From Elephas maximus indicus (lineage: Eukaryota; Chordata; Mammalia; Proboscidea; Elephantidae), in assembly GCF_024166365.1 (NCBI RefSeq), contig NC_064822.1, positions 103,102,823-103,166,822 of the forward strand: DNA of 64,000 bases, read 5' to 3'. Of this stretch, positions 23,370 through 34,019 are shown one piece after another (the first letter of the stretch is position 1; each line of letters starts with the position of its first letter). Both the position numbers and the translations under genes were made by a program. The notes under the pieces are model-generated. The model saw only the letters and a list, made by a program, of their open reading frames with translations. It did no database searches and was not told the DNA's origin.

Positions 23370-24326
23370 TTACACAGACTCTGCCTGGGCCAGGCTGGTC
23401 CTCCCCAGGGCTCTCACCATGGCCCCCTTCATTTCCTTGTTGCGGAAACTGTAGATGATGGGGTTGCACATGGGGGTGATGAGGGTGTAGAGGAGGGAGA
23501 AAGGCTTGTCCTTGTCAGGCCCATGTGTGCTGCGGGGGTTCATGTAAGAGAACATGGCAGAGGTATAGAAGAAGATGACCACAGTCAGGTGGGAGGCACA
23601 AGTGGAGAAGGTCTTTCCCCGACCTGAGGAGGAGGCTCTGCTGAGGATGGAGGCCAGGATGTGGGCATAGGAGATGACAATGAGCACCATGGGGCTGAGC
23701 AGCACCACAATGGCATCTGCAAAGATCACCATTAGACTAAACTGAGGGTCCCCACAAGAGAGAGTGATCACTATGGGAGCCTCACAGAAGAAGTTTTCTA
23801 TATGGTTGTCTCTACAGAATGGACCATGAAAGGTCATATAATCAAGAAGGATGCCATTGATCAGCCCGAATAACCAGGCAGTACCCACCAACCTCACACA
23901 GACCTGCCGGCCCATGATCTGGGTATAGCTAAGTGGGTGGCAGATAGCAACATAATGGTCATAGGCCATAAAAGCCAAGAGGATGCACTCAGCCACACCC
24001 ACACCAAAAACTAGGTACGTCTGAGTCAAGCAGGAGGTGAAGGAGACAGTGTGGTTCTTGACCACCAGGTGGATCAGCATCTGTGGGATGGTGGTGGTGA
24101 TGAAACAGACATCCAGGAAGGACAGGTGGCCAAGGAAGAAGTACATGGGGCTGTTGAGCCTGGGGTCTCTTCCGGTGATGAAGATGATGAGGCCGTTCAT
24201 GGCCATGGCCAGACCGTAGAGGGCTAGGAAGAGAGCAAAGAGCAATGCCTGAGTGGAAGGGGAGCTCTGCTCAAAGCCCACGAGGATAAAGTCTGACACT
24301 GCGCTACCATTCCCGAGGTCCATCAT
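23370..24326 (-). CDS. Olfactory receptor, class II, seven-transmembrane
   Basis: An intact 318-residue OR, a G-protein-coupled receptor expected at the cilia of olfactory neurons and signalling through Golf. I start it at the first of two adjacent ATGs (24326), because the 12 in-frame codons before it overlap a splice acceptor. Residues from that start: glycosylation site NGS at 6-8; TM1 AMNGLIIF (the usual Gly before Asn is Met); PMYFFLGHLS 60-69; Cys99 with Cys171/181/191 for the loop disulfides; MAYDHY 120-125, where most ORs have MAYDRY; SYAHIL 219-224; KTFSTCASHL 238-247; PMCNPIIYSFRN 285-296. The length is normal and there are no stops. The subfamily is uncertain: it reads like OR family 2 or 13. 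A longer start at 24362 is possible but less likely. Confidence 0.95.
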   Translation of the reverse strand: MMDLGNGSAVSDFILVGFEQSSPSTQALLFALFLALYGLAMAMNGLIIFITGRDPRLNSPMYFFLGHLSFLDVCFITTTIPQMLIHLVVKNHTVSFTSCLTQTYLVFGVGVAECILLAFMAYDHYVAICHPLSYTQIMGRQVCVRLVGTAWLFGLINGILLDYMTFHGPFCRDNHIENFFCEAPIVITLSCGDPQFSLMVIFADAIVVLLSPMVLIVISYAHILASILSRASSSGRGKTFSTCASHLTVVIFFYTSAMFSYMNPRSTHGPDKDKPFSLLYTLITPMCNPIIYSFRNKEMKGAMVRALGRTSLAQAESV

Positions 24327-24333
24327 CTGGGGC

Positions 24334-24360
24334 CTGTTGAAGAGAGAGGATAGGAAAAGC
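24334..24360 (-). promoter_or_regulatory. Candidate splice acceptor before the OR coding exon
   Basis: On the minus strand, a pyrimidine run (ttttcctatcctctctcttc) leads to AACAG, with the AG at 24335-24334. The exon would begin at 24333, seven bases before the ATG pair. This fits the usual OR structure of a noncoding exon spliced to one coding exon, and argues that the upstream in-frame ATG at 24362 is intronic. Confidence 0.65.
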
Positions 24361-24362
24361 AC

Positions 24363-25650
24363 AGGGGAGATAACTTTGTGTAGGTGCTCCCTTGGTTAAC
24401 CCACTTGCATAAACACAGATTGGGAATGAATGGAAGAACAAGATAGAAATTTCAGTAAAAACCCCATGTGAGTTAGCAGTGTCATAGGCACTGAAAATGC
24501 CAGTGCTATTGCAGACTACTGTAGTAAAACCATACCGTAAACCAATGGAGTTTCTATTGTAATTTGGGTCAATATTGTATCCAGTGAGTAAGCAGTAAAG
24601 CTCAAATTCAAATCCAGGGAGTCTGATTCAAGAAGCTGTGTTGTCAACCACTACCCCCACACCGCTTCAGGCTTTTGAATGTTCTACAAGTACTAGCCAA
24701 AGCATCTAGACAAATGAGTGATGAGCTAATAAGTGTTCAACAAAGATTCTGGGAGAGGGGGACCTGATTTGTAGCATTTGCCAGTTTCTGTGGTGTAAAT
24801 TCTCCCACCATGACTATTTCAAATTTCAAACTGCCAGTGTGACATTGTTAGTTAATATGGAGTTGAGAAGGAATGCACAGTAGCCCACAATTATATAGTT
24901 TTTCCAACCATACAGGTACAATAGACATAAATAACCTTGAGAGCATAGATAACAGTAAAATGTAACGAAAAGATTAAGAAGTGATGAATTTTGATTATTA
25001 TTACCTTTGTTTTAAAATGTCATTTATTTAGCTATCAGTTTATATAATTTGTTAATAATGATTACATTTAACTATGAATTCTCAAAATTCCTGGGAAACT
25101 TTAACAACTGAATCTTGTGAGCTGATACCAGCTGGGCTCCAGCACACCAGTGGAATATAAAAAAAAGGCAGAATTATTGTTATTTACAGATGGTATTTCC
25201 AGGAGTAGGGTTCATTTCTGCCTGTGTCCTCATATTTCTGTCTCAGCTCATAGGGAGGCCAGAACTTCTACCAAAACTTCTCCCATTATGAGGGAGTAAT
25301 GTTGCAGAAAACTGATCTGACTCCACTGTCCACCTCTGCCCTAGTAATAATCTGTATATCTCTCAATCACTGGTTACATACATTATGGTACATACAAACA
25401 ATGGGACAATCTCACGGAAATTACGTCTCACCTCATTCTGTTGCTATTCTTGGGAATGGTCTGTTTGTCATCAACTCACTGCAACAGGTAAGAGAGATGA
25501 TTTCATGGAGCCTGAGGAAGAGCTAGCCCAGACAGGACAGTTTGATGTTGGGGTCCACTCTGAAAGAAAAGATGTTCCTTTTAGCTTAGTAATCCTTCCC
25601 ATGACATTTCTCAAACTGTTCCAGATGAATGTCTACTCAGATAAAATTTC
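24363..25650. other. No gene seen; candidate OR intron
   Basis: AT-rich text with no recognised repeat or conserved frame. If the promoter in block B serves the OR, this stretch and everything up to 35196 is intron. Confidence 0.4.
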
Positions 25651-25654
25651 TTTA

Positions 25655-25858
25655 CCTTGCATGGCACAAATGGTTATGGTTTGACCACTAGCTGACTACT
25701 AGCTTAGTGATTTGAACCCACCCAGAGGCACCTTGGAAGACATTCCTGGCAATCTGCTTCTGAAAGGCCACAGACTTGAAAACCCTACGGAGCAGTCTAC
25801 TCTGCACACACAGGGGATTCCCAAGTTGGAATTAATTTGATGGCAACTAACAACAACA
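25655..25858 (+). mobile_element. AfroSINE, long form, diverged
   Basis: Head 'catggcacaaatggttatgg', B-box-like 'gtgatttgaacccaccc', middle 'cctggcaatctgcttctgaa', tail 'tttgatggcaactaacaaca'. The tail ends in AACAACA, the same terminal motif as RTE. Confidence 0.8.
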
Positions 25859-25879
25859 TAGTTTACAAAGCTTATTCAT

Positions 25880-26030
25880 ATAAATTATCCCATTGACCCT
25901 TACAACAACCCTATGAAGTAGATATTCTCTCCATTTTACAAATGTGGAAACTGAGGCTTAGAAAGTTTACTCAATGTCACACAGCTAGTACATGAAAGTA
26001 ATGAGACTCAGACCAGGAATTCTAAGTCCT
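25880..26030 (-). repeat. MIR remnant, inverted
   Basis: 'ccctatgaagtagat', 'ccattttacaaatgtggaaa', 'ctgaggcttagaaag' and 'tcacacagctagta' are the classic MIR core in reverse orientation. Confidence 0.85.
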
Positions 26031-26099
26031 TAGAGTACCTTTTTCCACTACGTGGAGGTGCCTAAGGCAGAGATGCCACCACCTCCTAAGGTAGGTTAC

Positions 26100-26650
26100 A
26101 CTATTTTTTTTCTTTTCTTTTAAATAAGGTGTATGGAACCCTAAGGAGGGGATTGGTCAATTTTGCCATCCTGCTGGCTTGAAGCGATACAGAGAGAGAG
26201 AGAGGGAGGGAGGAGCTGTAACACAGAAGGCAGGGAGTGATGGTGGTGCGAGATGCAGGAACAAGAACGCTGGCACGGGATCGCTTCGGTGGGGCTTGCT
26301 GATCCGCGGAGCTAAGAGATGTAACACTTGCCCTGGAAGGCCCCCAGCAGGACCCGGTGGCAGAAGGTCTCCAACAGGGTACCATGGCAGCAAGGTCCCG
26401 GCCGGGCCCAATGGCAGAAGGTGAGAAGAAGCTGCCCTGATAGAAGAACTGCCTCCTGAGTTGTTGTTCCTGTTACTTCCAAGCTGATCCTGATCCCGAG
26501 TTGTATCCTGTTACTTCCTTAATAAGCCACTTAACTGTAAGTATGATTCATGAGTTCTGTGAGACATTGCAGCAAAGTACCTAGCCCAAAGACAGGAGGG
26601 AGAGTACTGAGGGGAGAGGGAGCAACTGATGTTAGAGAGGTTATACTATT
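26100..26650 (+). repeat. CpG-rich LTR-like element, family unknown
   Basis: This is a sharp GC and CpG increase against AT-rich flanks. It holds a GA-rich run (26187-26212), three imperfect 26-28-base units built on a GGCAGAAGGT motif (about 26351-26430), and a 'ccttaataagccacttaact' stretch that could hold a polyadenylation signal. The layout suggests a solo LTR. I do not recognise the family and found no clear target duplication. Confidence 0.4.
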
Positions 26651-26984
26651 AGTTAATGTCCCTTATAGCCAAGATTATACATATATATGTTATAATGCAA
26701 ATTTGCTTATAGTTATAGCCTTCATTCTTTGAATTTAATTCATAGTAAAGAAAGGTGGCTTATTCTGAGGATGGGAGATCCCTTTGAGAACTGAAGACAC
26801 TTATTAGCTGTTTTAGCTTTTTTCCTCAGGCTAAATATTCATGGGCCCTTTTACCATGACTTGCTGTCCTTATTTCCTCATTAACCTTAAAGTTTCCAGG
26901 AATTAAGAGAAAAAACCAATGAAAAAGAAATTGATTGGAGGCATGGAGGAGAGTATAATAAGAACAACTAAATAAGCATGCCCC

Positions 26985-29900
26985 CACACATCTGTCAGTT
27001 TGTCATACTGTGGGGCCTTGCAAGTTGCTGTGATGCTGAAAGCTATGCCACCAGTATTCAAATACCATCAGGGTTACCCATGACAGACAGGTTTCAGCTG
27101 AGCTTCCAGACTAAGACAGATTAGGAAGAAGGACCTGGTGGTCTACTTCTGAAAAGAATTATCAAGTGAAAAACCTTATATATAGCAGTGGAACATTGTC
27201 TGATATAGTGCAGGAAGAAGAGCCCCTCAGGTTGGAAGGCACCCAAATAGACCACTTGAGGAGAGCTGCCTTCTCAAAGTAAAGTTGATCTTAACGACTC
27301 GTTAAAGTGAAGTCAAGCTTTTGGGACCTTCATTTGCTGATGTGGCATAACTCAAATGAGAAGAAACAGCTGCAAGCATCCACTAATAATAGGAACATGG
27401 AATACAAGAAGTATGAACTTAGGAAAATTGGAAATCATCAAAAATGAAATGGAACACATAAACATGGATGTCCTAGGCATTAGTGAGCTGAAAAGGACTA
27501 ATATTAGCCATTTCAAATTGGACAATCATGGTCATCTATGCTGGGAATGACAACTTGAAGAGGAATGGTGTTGCATTCATTGTCAAAAAGAACATTTCAA
27601 GATCTATCCTGAACTACAACACTGTCAGTGAAAGCGTAATATCCATATTCCTACAAAGAAGACCAGTTAATACCAATATTATTCAAATTCACCTACCAAC
27701 CACTAAGACCAAAGATGAAGAAATTGGAGATTTTTACCAACTTCTGCAGTCTGAAATTGACACAACATGCTATCAGGATGCATTGATAATTACTGGTGAT
27801 TGGAATGCAAAAGATGGAAACAAAGAAGAAGGATCAGTAGTTGGAAAATTCAGTGATAGAAATGATTCTGGAGTCTGCATGATAGAATTTTGCAAGACCA
27901 ATGACTTCTTCATTGCAAACATCTTTTTTCAGCAACATAAATGGTGACTATACACATGGACCTTGCCAGTGGAATACACAGGAATCAAATAGGCCACATC
28001 TGTGGAAAGATTTGATGGAAAAGCTCAATATCATTAGTCAGAACAAGGTCAGGCTGACTGTGGAACAGACCATCAATCGCTCATATGCAAGTTTAACCTG
28101 ATGCTGAAGAAAATTAAAACAAATCCATGAGAGCCAAAGTACAACCCTGAGTATACCCCACCTGATTTAGAGGCCATCTCAAGAATAGATTTGATGTGTT
28201 GAACACTAATGACTGAAGAACAGAAGAATTGTGGAATGACATTAAGGACATTGCACATGAAGAAAGCAAGAGGTCATTAAAAAACAGGAAAGAAGAGACC
28301 AAAATGAATGTCAGAAGAGACTCTGAAACTTGTTCTTGAACTTCAAGTAGCTAAAGCAAACAGAAGAAATAATGAAGTAAAAGAGCTGAATAGAAGATTC
28401 CAAAAATTGGCTGGAGAAGACAAGGTATTATAACGACATGTGCAGAGACCTGGAGTTAGAAAACCAAAAGGGAAAAACATGCTTGGCATTTCTCAAGTTG
28501 AAAGAACTGAAGGAAAAAAATTCAAGCCTTGAGTTACAACATTAAAGGATTCTATGGGGAGAATATTAATCTATGCAGGAAGCATCAAAAGAAAACAGAA
28601 GGAATACACAGAGTTACTATATCAAAAAGAATTGGCCAACATTCAGCCATTTCAGGAGATAGCATATGGATCAGGAACGGCTGGTACTGAAGGAAAAGGT
28701 CCAAGCTGCACTGAAGGCATTGGCAAAAAATAAGGCTCCAGGAATTGATGAAATACCAATTGAGATGTTTCAATAAATGGATGCAGAACTGAAAGTGCTC
28801 ACTCATCTATGACAAGAAATTTGGAAGAGAGCTACCTGGCTAATTGACTGGAAGAGATCCATATTTATGCCTATCCCAAAGAAAGGTGATCCAACCAAAT
28901 GCGGAAATTATCAAACAATGTCATTAATACCATATGCAAGTAAAATTTTGCTGGAGATCATTCAAAAGTGGTTACAGCAGTACATCGACAGGGAATTGCC
29001 AGAAATTCAAGCTGGATTCAGAAGAGGATGTAGAACCAGGGAGTTCAGATGGATCCTGATGAAAGCAGATAATACCAGAAAGGTGTTTACCCGTGTTTTA
29101 TTGACTATACTAAGGCATTCAACTGTGTGCCTTTGTATAGTCGATAAAATCCAAATAACAAATTATGGATAACACTTGGAAGAACAGGAATCCTAGAACA
29201 CTTGATTGTGCTCATGAGAAACCTGTACATAGATCAAGAAAGAGGCAGTTGTTCGAACAGAACAAGGGGATACTGTGTGGTTTAAAGTCAGAAAAGGTGG
29301 ATGTCAGGGTTGTATCCTTGCACCGTACTTAATCAATCTGTGCACTGAGCAAATAATCTGAGAATCTGGACTATATGAACAAGAATGGGGCATCAGGATT
29401 GGAGGAAGGGTCATTAACAACCTGCAATATACAGATGACACAACCTTCCTTGCTGAAAGTGAAGGGGACTTGAAGCACTTACTGATGATCAAAGACTACA
29501 GCCTTCAGTATAGATTATACCTCAACATAAAGAAACAAAAATCCTCACAACTGGATCAATAAGCAACATTATGATAAATGGAGAAAAGATTGAAGTTGTC
29601 AAGGATTTCATTTTACTTGGATCCACAACCAACACCTATGGAAACAGCAGTCAAGAAATCAAATGATGCATTGCACTGGGCAAATCTGCTAAGGTGCGCC
29701 CTAGTCATGGTGTTTGCAATTGCCTCCTTTGTATGTGAAAGCTGGACAATCAATAAGGAAGGCTGAAGAATTGATGTCTTTGAATTATGGTGCTGGCAAA
29801 GCATATTGCATATACCATGGACTGCAAGAAGAACCAACAGGTCTGTCTTGGAAGAAGTACAGCCAGAATGCTCCTTAGAAGTGAGGATGACAAGACTTTG

Positions 29901-30153
29901 TCTTACATGCTTTGGACATGTTATCAGCAGGGATCAGTCCCTTGAGAAGGACATCATGCTTGGTAAAGTAGAGGGTCAGTGAAAAATAGGAAGACCCTCA
30001 ATGAGATGGATTGACACAGTGGCTGTAACAATGGGCTTAAGTGTAACGATTATGAGGGTGGCAAAGGACTTGGCAGTGTTTCGTTGTGTTGTGCATAGGG
30101 TTCCTATGAGTTGGAACTGACTGGACAACACCTAACAACAACAACAACAAATA
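26985..30153 (+). mobile_element. Nearly complete RTE (BovB-like) LINE
   Basis: About 3.2 kb with leader (26985-27355), one long decayed ORF (27356-30120) and an (AAC)n-type tail at 30126-30151. It gives the full plan against which the other RTE pieces here can be placed: 5960-6242, 6250-6626, 11261-11925, 54140-54536 and 62320-63531. Many indels and stops make it inactive. Confidence 0.92.
27356..30120 (+). pseudogene. RTE endonuclease/reverse transcriptase pseudogene
   Basis: RTE elements carry one protein with an apurinic-type endonuclease followed by a reverse transcriptase, which together copy the RNA at a nicked target. Endonuclease text: LIIGTWNTRSMN at the start, then VLGISELKR and IITGDWNAKDGNKEE near 27785-27830. 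The reverse transcriptase is clear from about 28867: MPIPKKGDPTKCGNYQT, ASKILLEIIQKWLQQYI and PEIQAGFRRGC. The catalytic box is YTDD at 29428-29439. The C-terminus ends just before the tail with a TGA at 30118, so the 3' UTR is very short. Several frameshifts (about 27545, 27945, 28100, 29170, 29760) break it. Confidence 0.9.
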
Positions 30154-30224
30154 AGCATGAAAAAATTCAGTGTATATAACACCACTGACCAGCAGGTTGG
30201 TCAAAATATCCCTGAAACAAGGAA

Positions 30225-30812
30225 TTATGTATTTTGGAGGAAGCTGCATCAAAAGAACACTAAAAGAAGAGATCTAAATGTTTAAGGAAAAAGAACTAGA
30301 TGGTGTCCAGCTATTACTACTGACCGTTCTAATCAGGGCCACAACAGATGGACCCTAACAGAATGGGAGAAAAATGTGGAACAGACCTCAAATTACTAAA
30401 CAAAGAAACAAACAAACACCCAGCCCCACTGGACTAGTTGAGGCTATTGCTCTAAGATACTCTTCAGAGCTTGAACCAAACTAAGCGGAGGTCACCTTGT
30501 AGCTAAATAACAAATTGGCTCAAAAAATAATTACTATCACCCGTAAGTACTGTGCTTCTTTAAAAAGTCAGATACATGAGACCAAGCAGCCAACAATTAC
30601 TTTAAAACAAAGATGAAAATGTAAGAGGGTAGGGAAACTAGATTAAGTCGAACAACCAGAAAGGAAATAATGAGAATGTTCACACGTTGTGAAGAATGTA
30701 ACCAATGTCACTGAACAACTCGTGTAGAAATTGTTGAATGGGAACCTAAACTGCTGTGTATATCTTCACCAAAAGCACAATAAAGTATTATTAGAAAGAA
30801 AAAAAAAAAAGT
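30225..30812 (+). mobile_element. Old L1 3' UTR relic
   Basis: 'gaactagatggtgtccagct', 'gagaatgttcacacgttgtg' and 'ccaaaagcacaataaagtat', followed by an A-rich tail, match the general plan of the L1 3' ends in this window but are more diverged. The copy is 5' truncated. Confidence 0.6.
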
Positions 30813-31087
30813 TAAAAATATCCTGGGAAATATCCCTATTAAAATATGATGACCAGCTGTTCAACATTAATGTTAGGTTAGACAAAAAGAATACTGGTTT
30901 TAATGCGGAATTTATAAGTATCAAAATGACTGACCAAAGAGTGTTGGAAAATCCTTTCTATTATCTTTGGGAATAGACAGATTCCAGCATGTCAGGTCTG
31001 GTTTCAGCTCAAAATGGTCCAAAAGAAAAGTGGGCTGGAGCCTGCACTGCCCCCTGTGTTTCCCTTCTTGTTTAATAGCATCAAGAT

Positions 31088-31290
31088 TATTGTTAGTTGC
31101 CATCAGGTTGATTGTGACTCATGGTGACCCATGTGTGAAGGGTAGACTGCTCCATAGGGTTTACAAAGCTGTGGTCTTTCAGGAGCAGATCACTAGGCCT
31201 TACTTCTGAGGTACTTCTGGGTGGATTTGGACTGTCAACCTTTCAGTTAGTAGTCCAGTGCTTAACCATTTGTGCCATCCAGGGCCTCCT
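31088..31290 (-). mobile_element. AfroSINE, long form, with exact target duplication
   Basis: An inverted long AfroSINE: 'tgccatcaggttgattgtga', 'tagactgctccatagggttt', ending in the head complement 'cttaaccatttgtgccatcc'. Its borders are an exact 12-bp repeat, tagcatcaagat, at 31076-31087 and 31291-31302. Confidence 0.93.
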
Positions 31291-31499
31291 TAGCATCAAG
31301 ATACACCTACTCATTTGAGTGGGAAACTGAGTGTTCTCTTCCACTTCTCCCTCATTCATCCAATTAGTCTTTTATTCTCTCATTTCAGCCTTCTCAATAT
31401 TTCTCATTATTCCTGTATTCACTTCATGTACTCTATGCTCCAGTTACTATTTACCGTATGGTAAATATATAGAAATGTTCATTTGTTCATTCAGTTTTT

Positions 31500-31690
31500 A
31501 TTTGGTACCTACTGTGCACATATTTTATTCCCTTTTGCCTCCATGATTTTGCACATCCTAGTCCTTCTGTGTGGAAGGCCTTTCACCACTATTAATGCTT
31601 GGTGAATTCTCACTTGTCTTTTAGTGAGGTACATCATAAGCCACATTGTAAGCAGAGCCTTCCCTATCAAGCTAGCAATTTTTTCCTTTC
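31500..31690 (+). repeat. L2-like remnant
   Basis: 'cctccatgattttgcacatc', 'gtgtggaaggcctttcacca' and 'gagccttcccta' resemble the L2 3' region. Old and diverged. Confidence 0.45.
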
Positions 31691-31699
31691 TTTTACTGA

Positions 31700-33320
31700 A
31701 AATAGCTCAATTTTTTAGAAGAAAGCTCTTTTGATCCCACTATCTTGGCCCCATTATTTGCTCTTTGAGTTACAAGAGTTCTGAACAGTTTGTGTAAGAT
31801 CCAAAAAACAATCAGAAGAATTAAATTGACTTTGTAACACACAATATTTGCCAATAGAGCAATACCAAGATGTTTAACAATTTTATCATTGATTAGCTAA
31901 GGAATAATACTAATTATAACTGACAGATATAATCAACACAAAATAAAGCTGAAAATAGATAAAACTGTATGTAGTAAGATGAAGATCTACAAATTTGACC
32001 TGGGAAAATAGGAGTTGATAAAAGAAATGCCCACAAAAGAAAGCTCATAGTAGCGTAAGCTACTATGGTAAAATTTGATTTTGACAAAAGACTGCTTGAT
32101 AAAACAGAAGTGTGTTGATAAGGTACACATAAATGAATTAGTCTGTGTCAAAATAATTCAGTTTATTATTCTCATGACAATATTGAAAATACGTTAAGTG
32201 TGGTCTGTAGAAAGCTGATCAAGAAATTAACATGGGCCAATGGAATTCACTATTAAAAGTAATATCTTATTAAAAATTTATTGATGTTATATAATTCTGA
32301 TTTAAATTCATGTATTCGTTAACTCAGAATCAAAGTGCCCCCAGAGTCAAAATAGTGAGGTCAAAATAACTGTAGGATCATAATAGTAGGACAAAAATAT
32401 GTTTCTCCAGCACAGAGTAAACTTTGGATTGTTTTTTAGTGAGTAGTTGATTTCTGTTGATCCTTCTCTAACTGCATAATCTACTAAATGAAATCTGTCT
32501 GAAATTCATATTTACCAAATTTGCAATATTTTATACGTGACTAGATTGATTGTTTCAGTTGTTTTTGAAACTTTTGCACTACTTTGTGTACTTCCCTCTT
32601 TCTATTTAGCTTTCTTTTGAGCATTTCAGTGATTTCTTTACTACTGTGGACAGGATAGAAGCACAAGTTCTATCCACAAGGAACCTCCTCTAGCATCCAC
32701 ACAAATGGGAGACAGCACAGATAACCTTATTTTAGATTTTGGATTCAATCTGCTTTCCTAATTATACATGGACTTCATATCCATTTATCCTTTCCACTAA
32801 AAGCTTCATAGTTATTCATCATCTCCTCCCCAGAGTCCCAATCGAAACTATATAGAGAGCAAAAATCAAATAAACCTGAGAATACATTCCTCCACCTGAT
32901 AATAGCCACCTCTAGGAGGGAATTTTTTTTTTTTTCTAGGAGGGGGTTTAAATAATCTGAAGGAAAAAACACCCCCCATACACATAGAATGATCAAACCC
33001 TGAACATTAAGGTTTTGGTTATGTGTACAAGATGGGTTGATAGGAAATTGTATGGAAGGTCTTTGTGATTGATGAATGCAAGACTGAGCACTAGATTGGC
33101 CCTTTTTAGCAGTCTTAGCCATTGTTAATGTGAACCACAGTGACTGTTTGAAAAAATTTCACTGATTGTAAAAAAAATCAGAAAGACAAAGATAGGAAGA
33201 TGAGATCATTGTATCTGAAAAGTTTTGGAAAGAACTAAAGAGTTATCTGGTCAAAGAAATAGACCAATAAATCTAAGAGGTAAAATAGACACTTTTTTTG
33301 AGACCCAACATCTATATGTG
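31700..33320. other. No gene seen; AT-rich DNA
   Basis: No family or repeat was recognised. Minus-strand frames (for example 32775-33122) are interrupted by homopolymer runs and have no conserved look. Confidence 0.4.
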
Positions 33321-33329
33321 AAAACCACA

Positions 33330-33520
33330 CATATATGGTGAATGTGTAGAAAGAATTTGGATTTGGATAAGCCAGTGTTTACATCTCAGATTTACCACTT
33401 ACAAATGGCACTTTTGGATACCCTCTCTGACTTGTTGATTGGTGTAAAGATTAATGGATAATGGGAACAATACACTTCATGTGACTGACAGTTAGTTACT
33501 TAGTACATGTTCTTTATCTT
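33330..33520 (+). repeat. MIR remnant
   Basis: 'ttggataagccagtgtttac' leads into a 'cagatttaccacttacaaat' run, the MIR order. It matches in position the MIR at 3045-3235 beside block A. Confidence 0.5.
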
Positions 33521-33727
33521 CTCCTTTACTTTTCTTCTTTCCTATCTTCTTTTCTTCTTTGCACCTCATATGTTGGAAAAGATCTTTTAAGATCTTGACC
33601 AATATTCCACTGCCACAGAAGGTTCTTCAGTAGAAACTATGGTTCTAAAAAAATAACTTCTCCCAGTCAGGAAATTCTTCTGTATATTGGATTAAATTTC
33701 TGTCTCATCCCCTGCTCCTTGCACTAC

Positions 33728-33881
33728 CTCTTGCTGTCAAGTTGATTCCAACTCGTAGAGACTTTACAGGTCAGAGTAGAACTGCCCCACAGGATTTCCA
33801 AGGAGCAGCTGGTGGATTTGAACTGCCAATCTTTTTGATTAACAGCCATAGTACTTAACCACTATACCACCAAGGCTCCTC
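33728..33881 (-). mobile_element. AfroSINE with target duplication
   Basis: An inverted short AfroSINE: 'gttgattccaactcgtagag', 'agaactgccccacaggattt', head complement 'cttaaccactataccaccaa'. The borders tccttgcactac (33716-33727) and tccttgctctac (33882-33893) differ at one base. Confidence 0.9.
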
Positions 33882-33901
33882 TCCTTGCTCTACTTCCTTG
33901 T

Positions 33902-34019
33902 AAGATACAGTTTTGCCCATTTTCTATAAGACCCAGAGAAAAAGTAGAATCCTCGCCCCACTTCCTTCTAGTTCTACTTTTTCTCTGGGTCTTATAGAAA
34001 ATGGGCAAAACTGGATCTT
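33902..34019. repeat. Near-perfect inverted repeat (42-bp exact arms)
   Basis: The left arm 33908-33949 is the exact reverse complement of 33972-34013; with one mismatch the arms extend to 33902 and 34019. The loop of 22 bases (33950-33971) is pyrimidine-rich. The arms contain ttttgcccattttctataag. No transposon family was recognised and the segment is missing from block A. Exact arms imply a recent origin or an assembly artefact. Confidence 0.97.

Noticed and set aside
30126-30151. Short tandem (AAC)n as a CRISPR-like or regulatory repeat
   Set aside because: It is the usual RTE tail and occurs at each RTE or AfroSINE 3' end.
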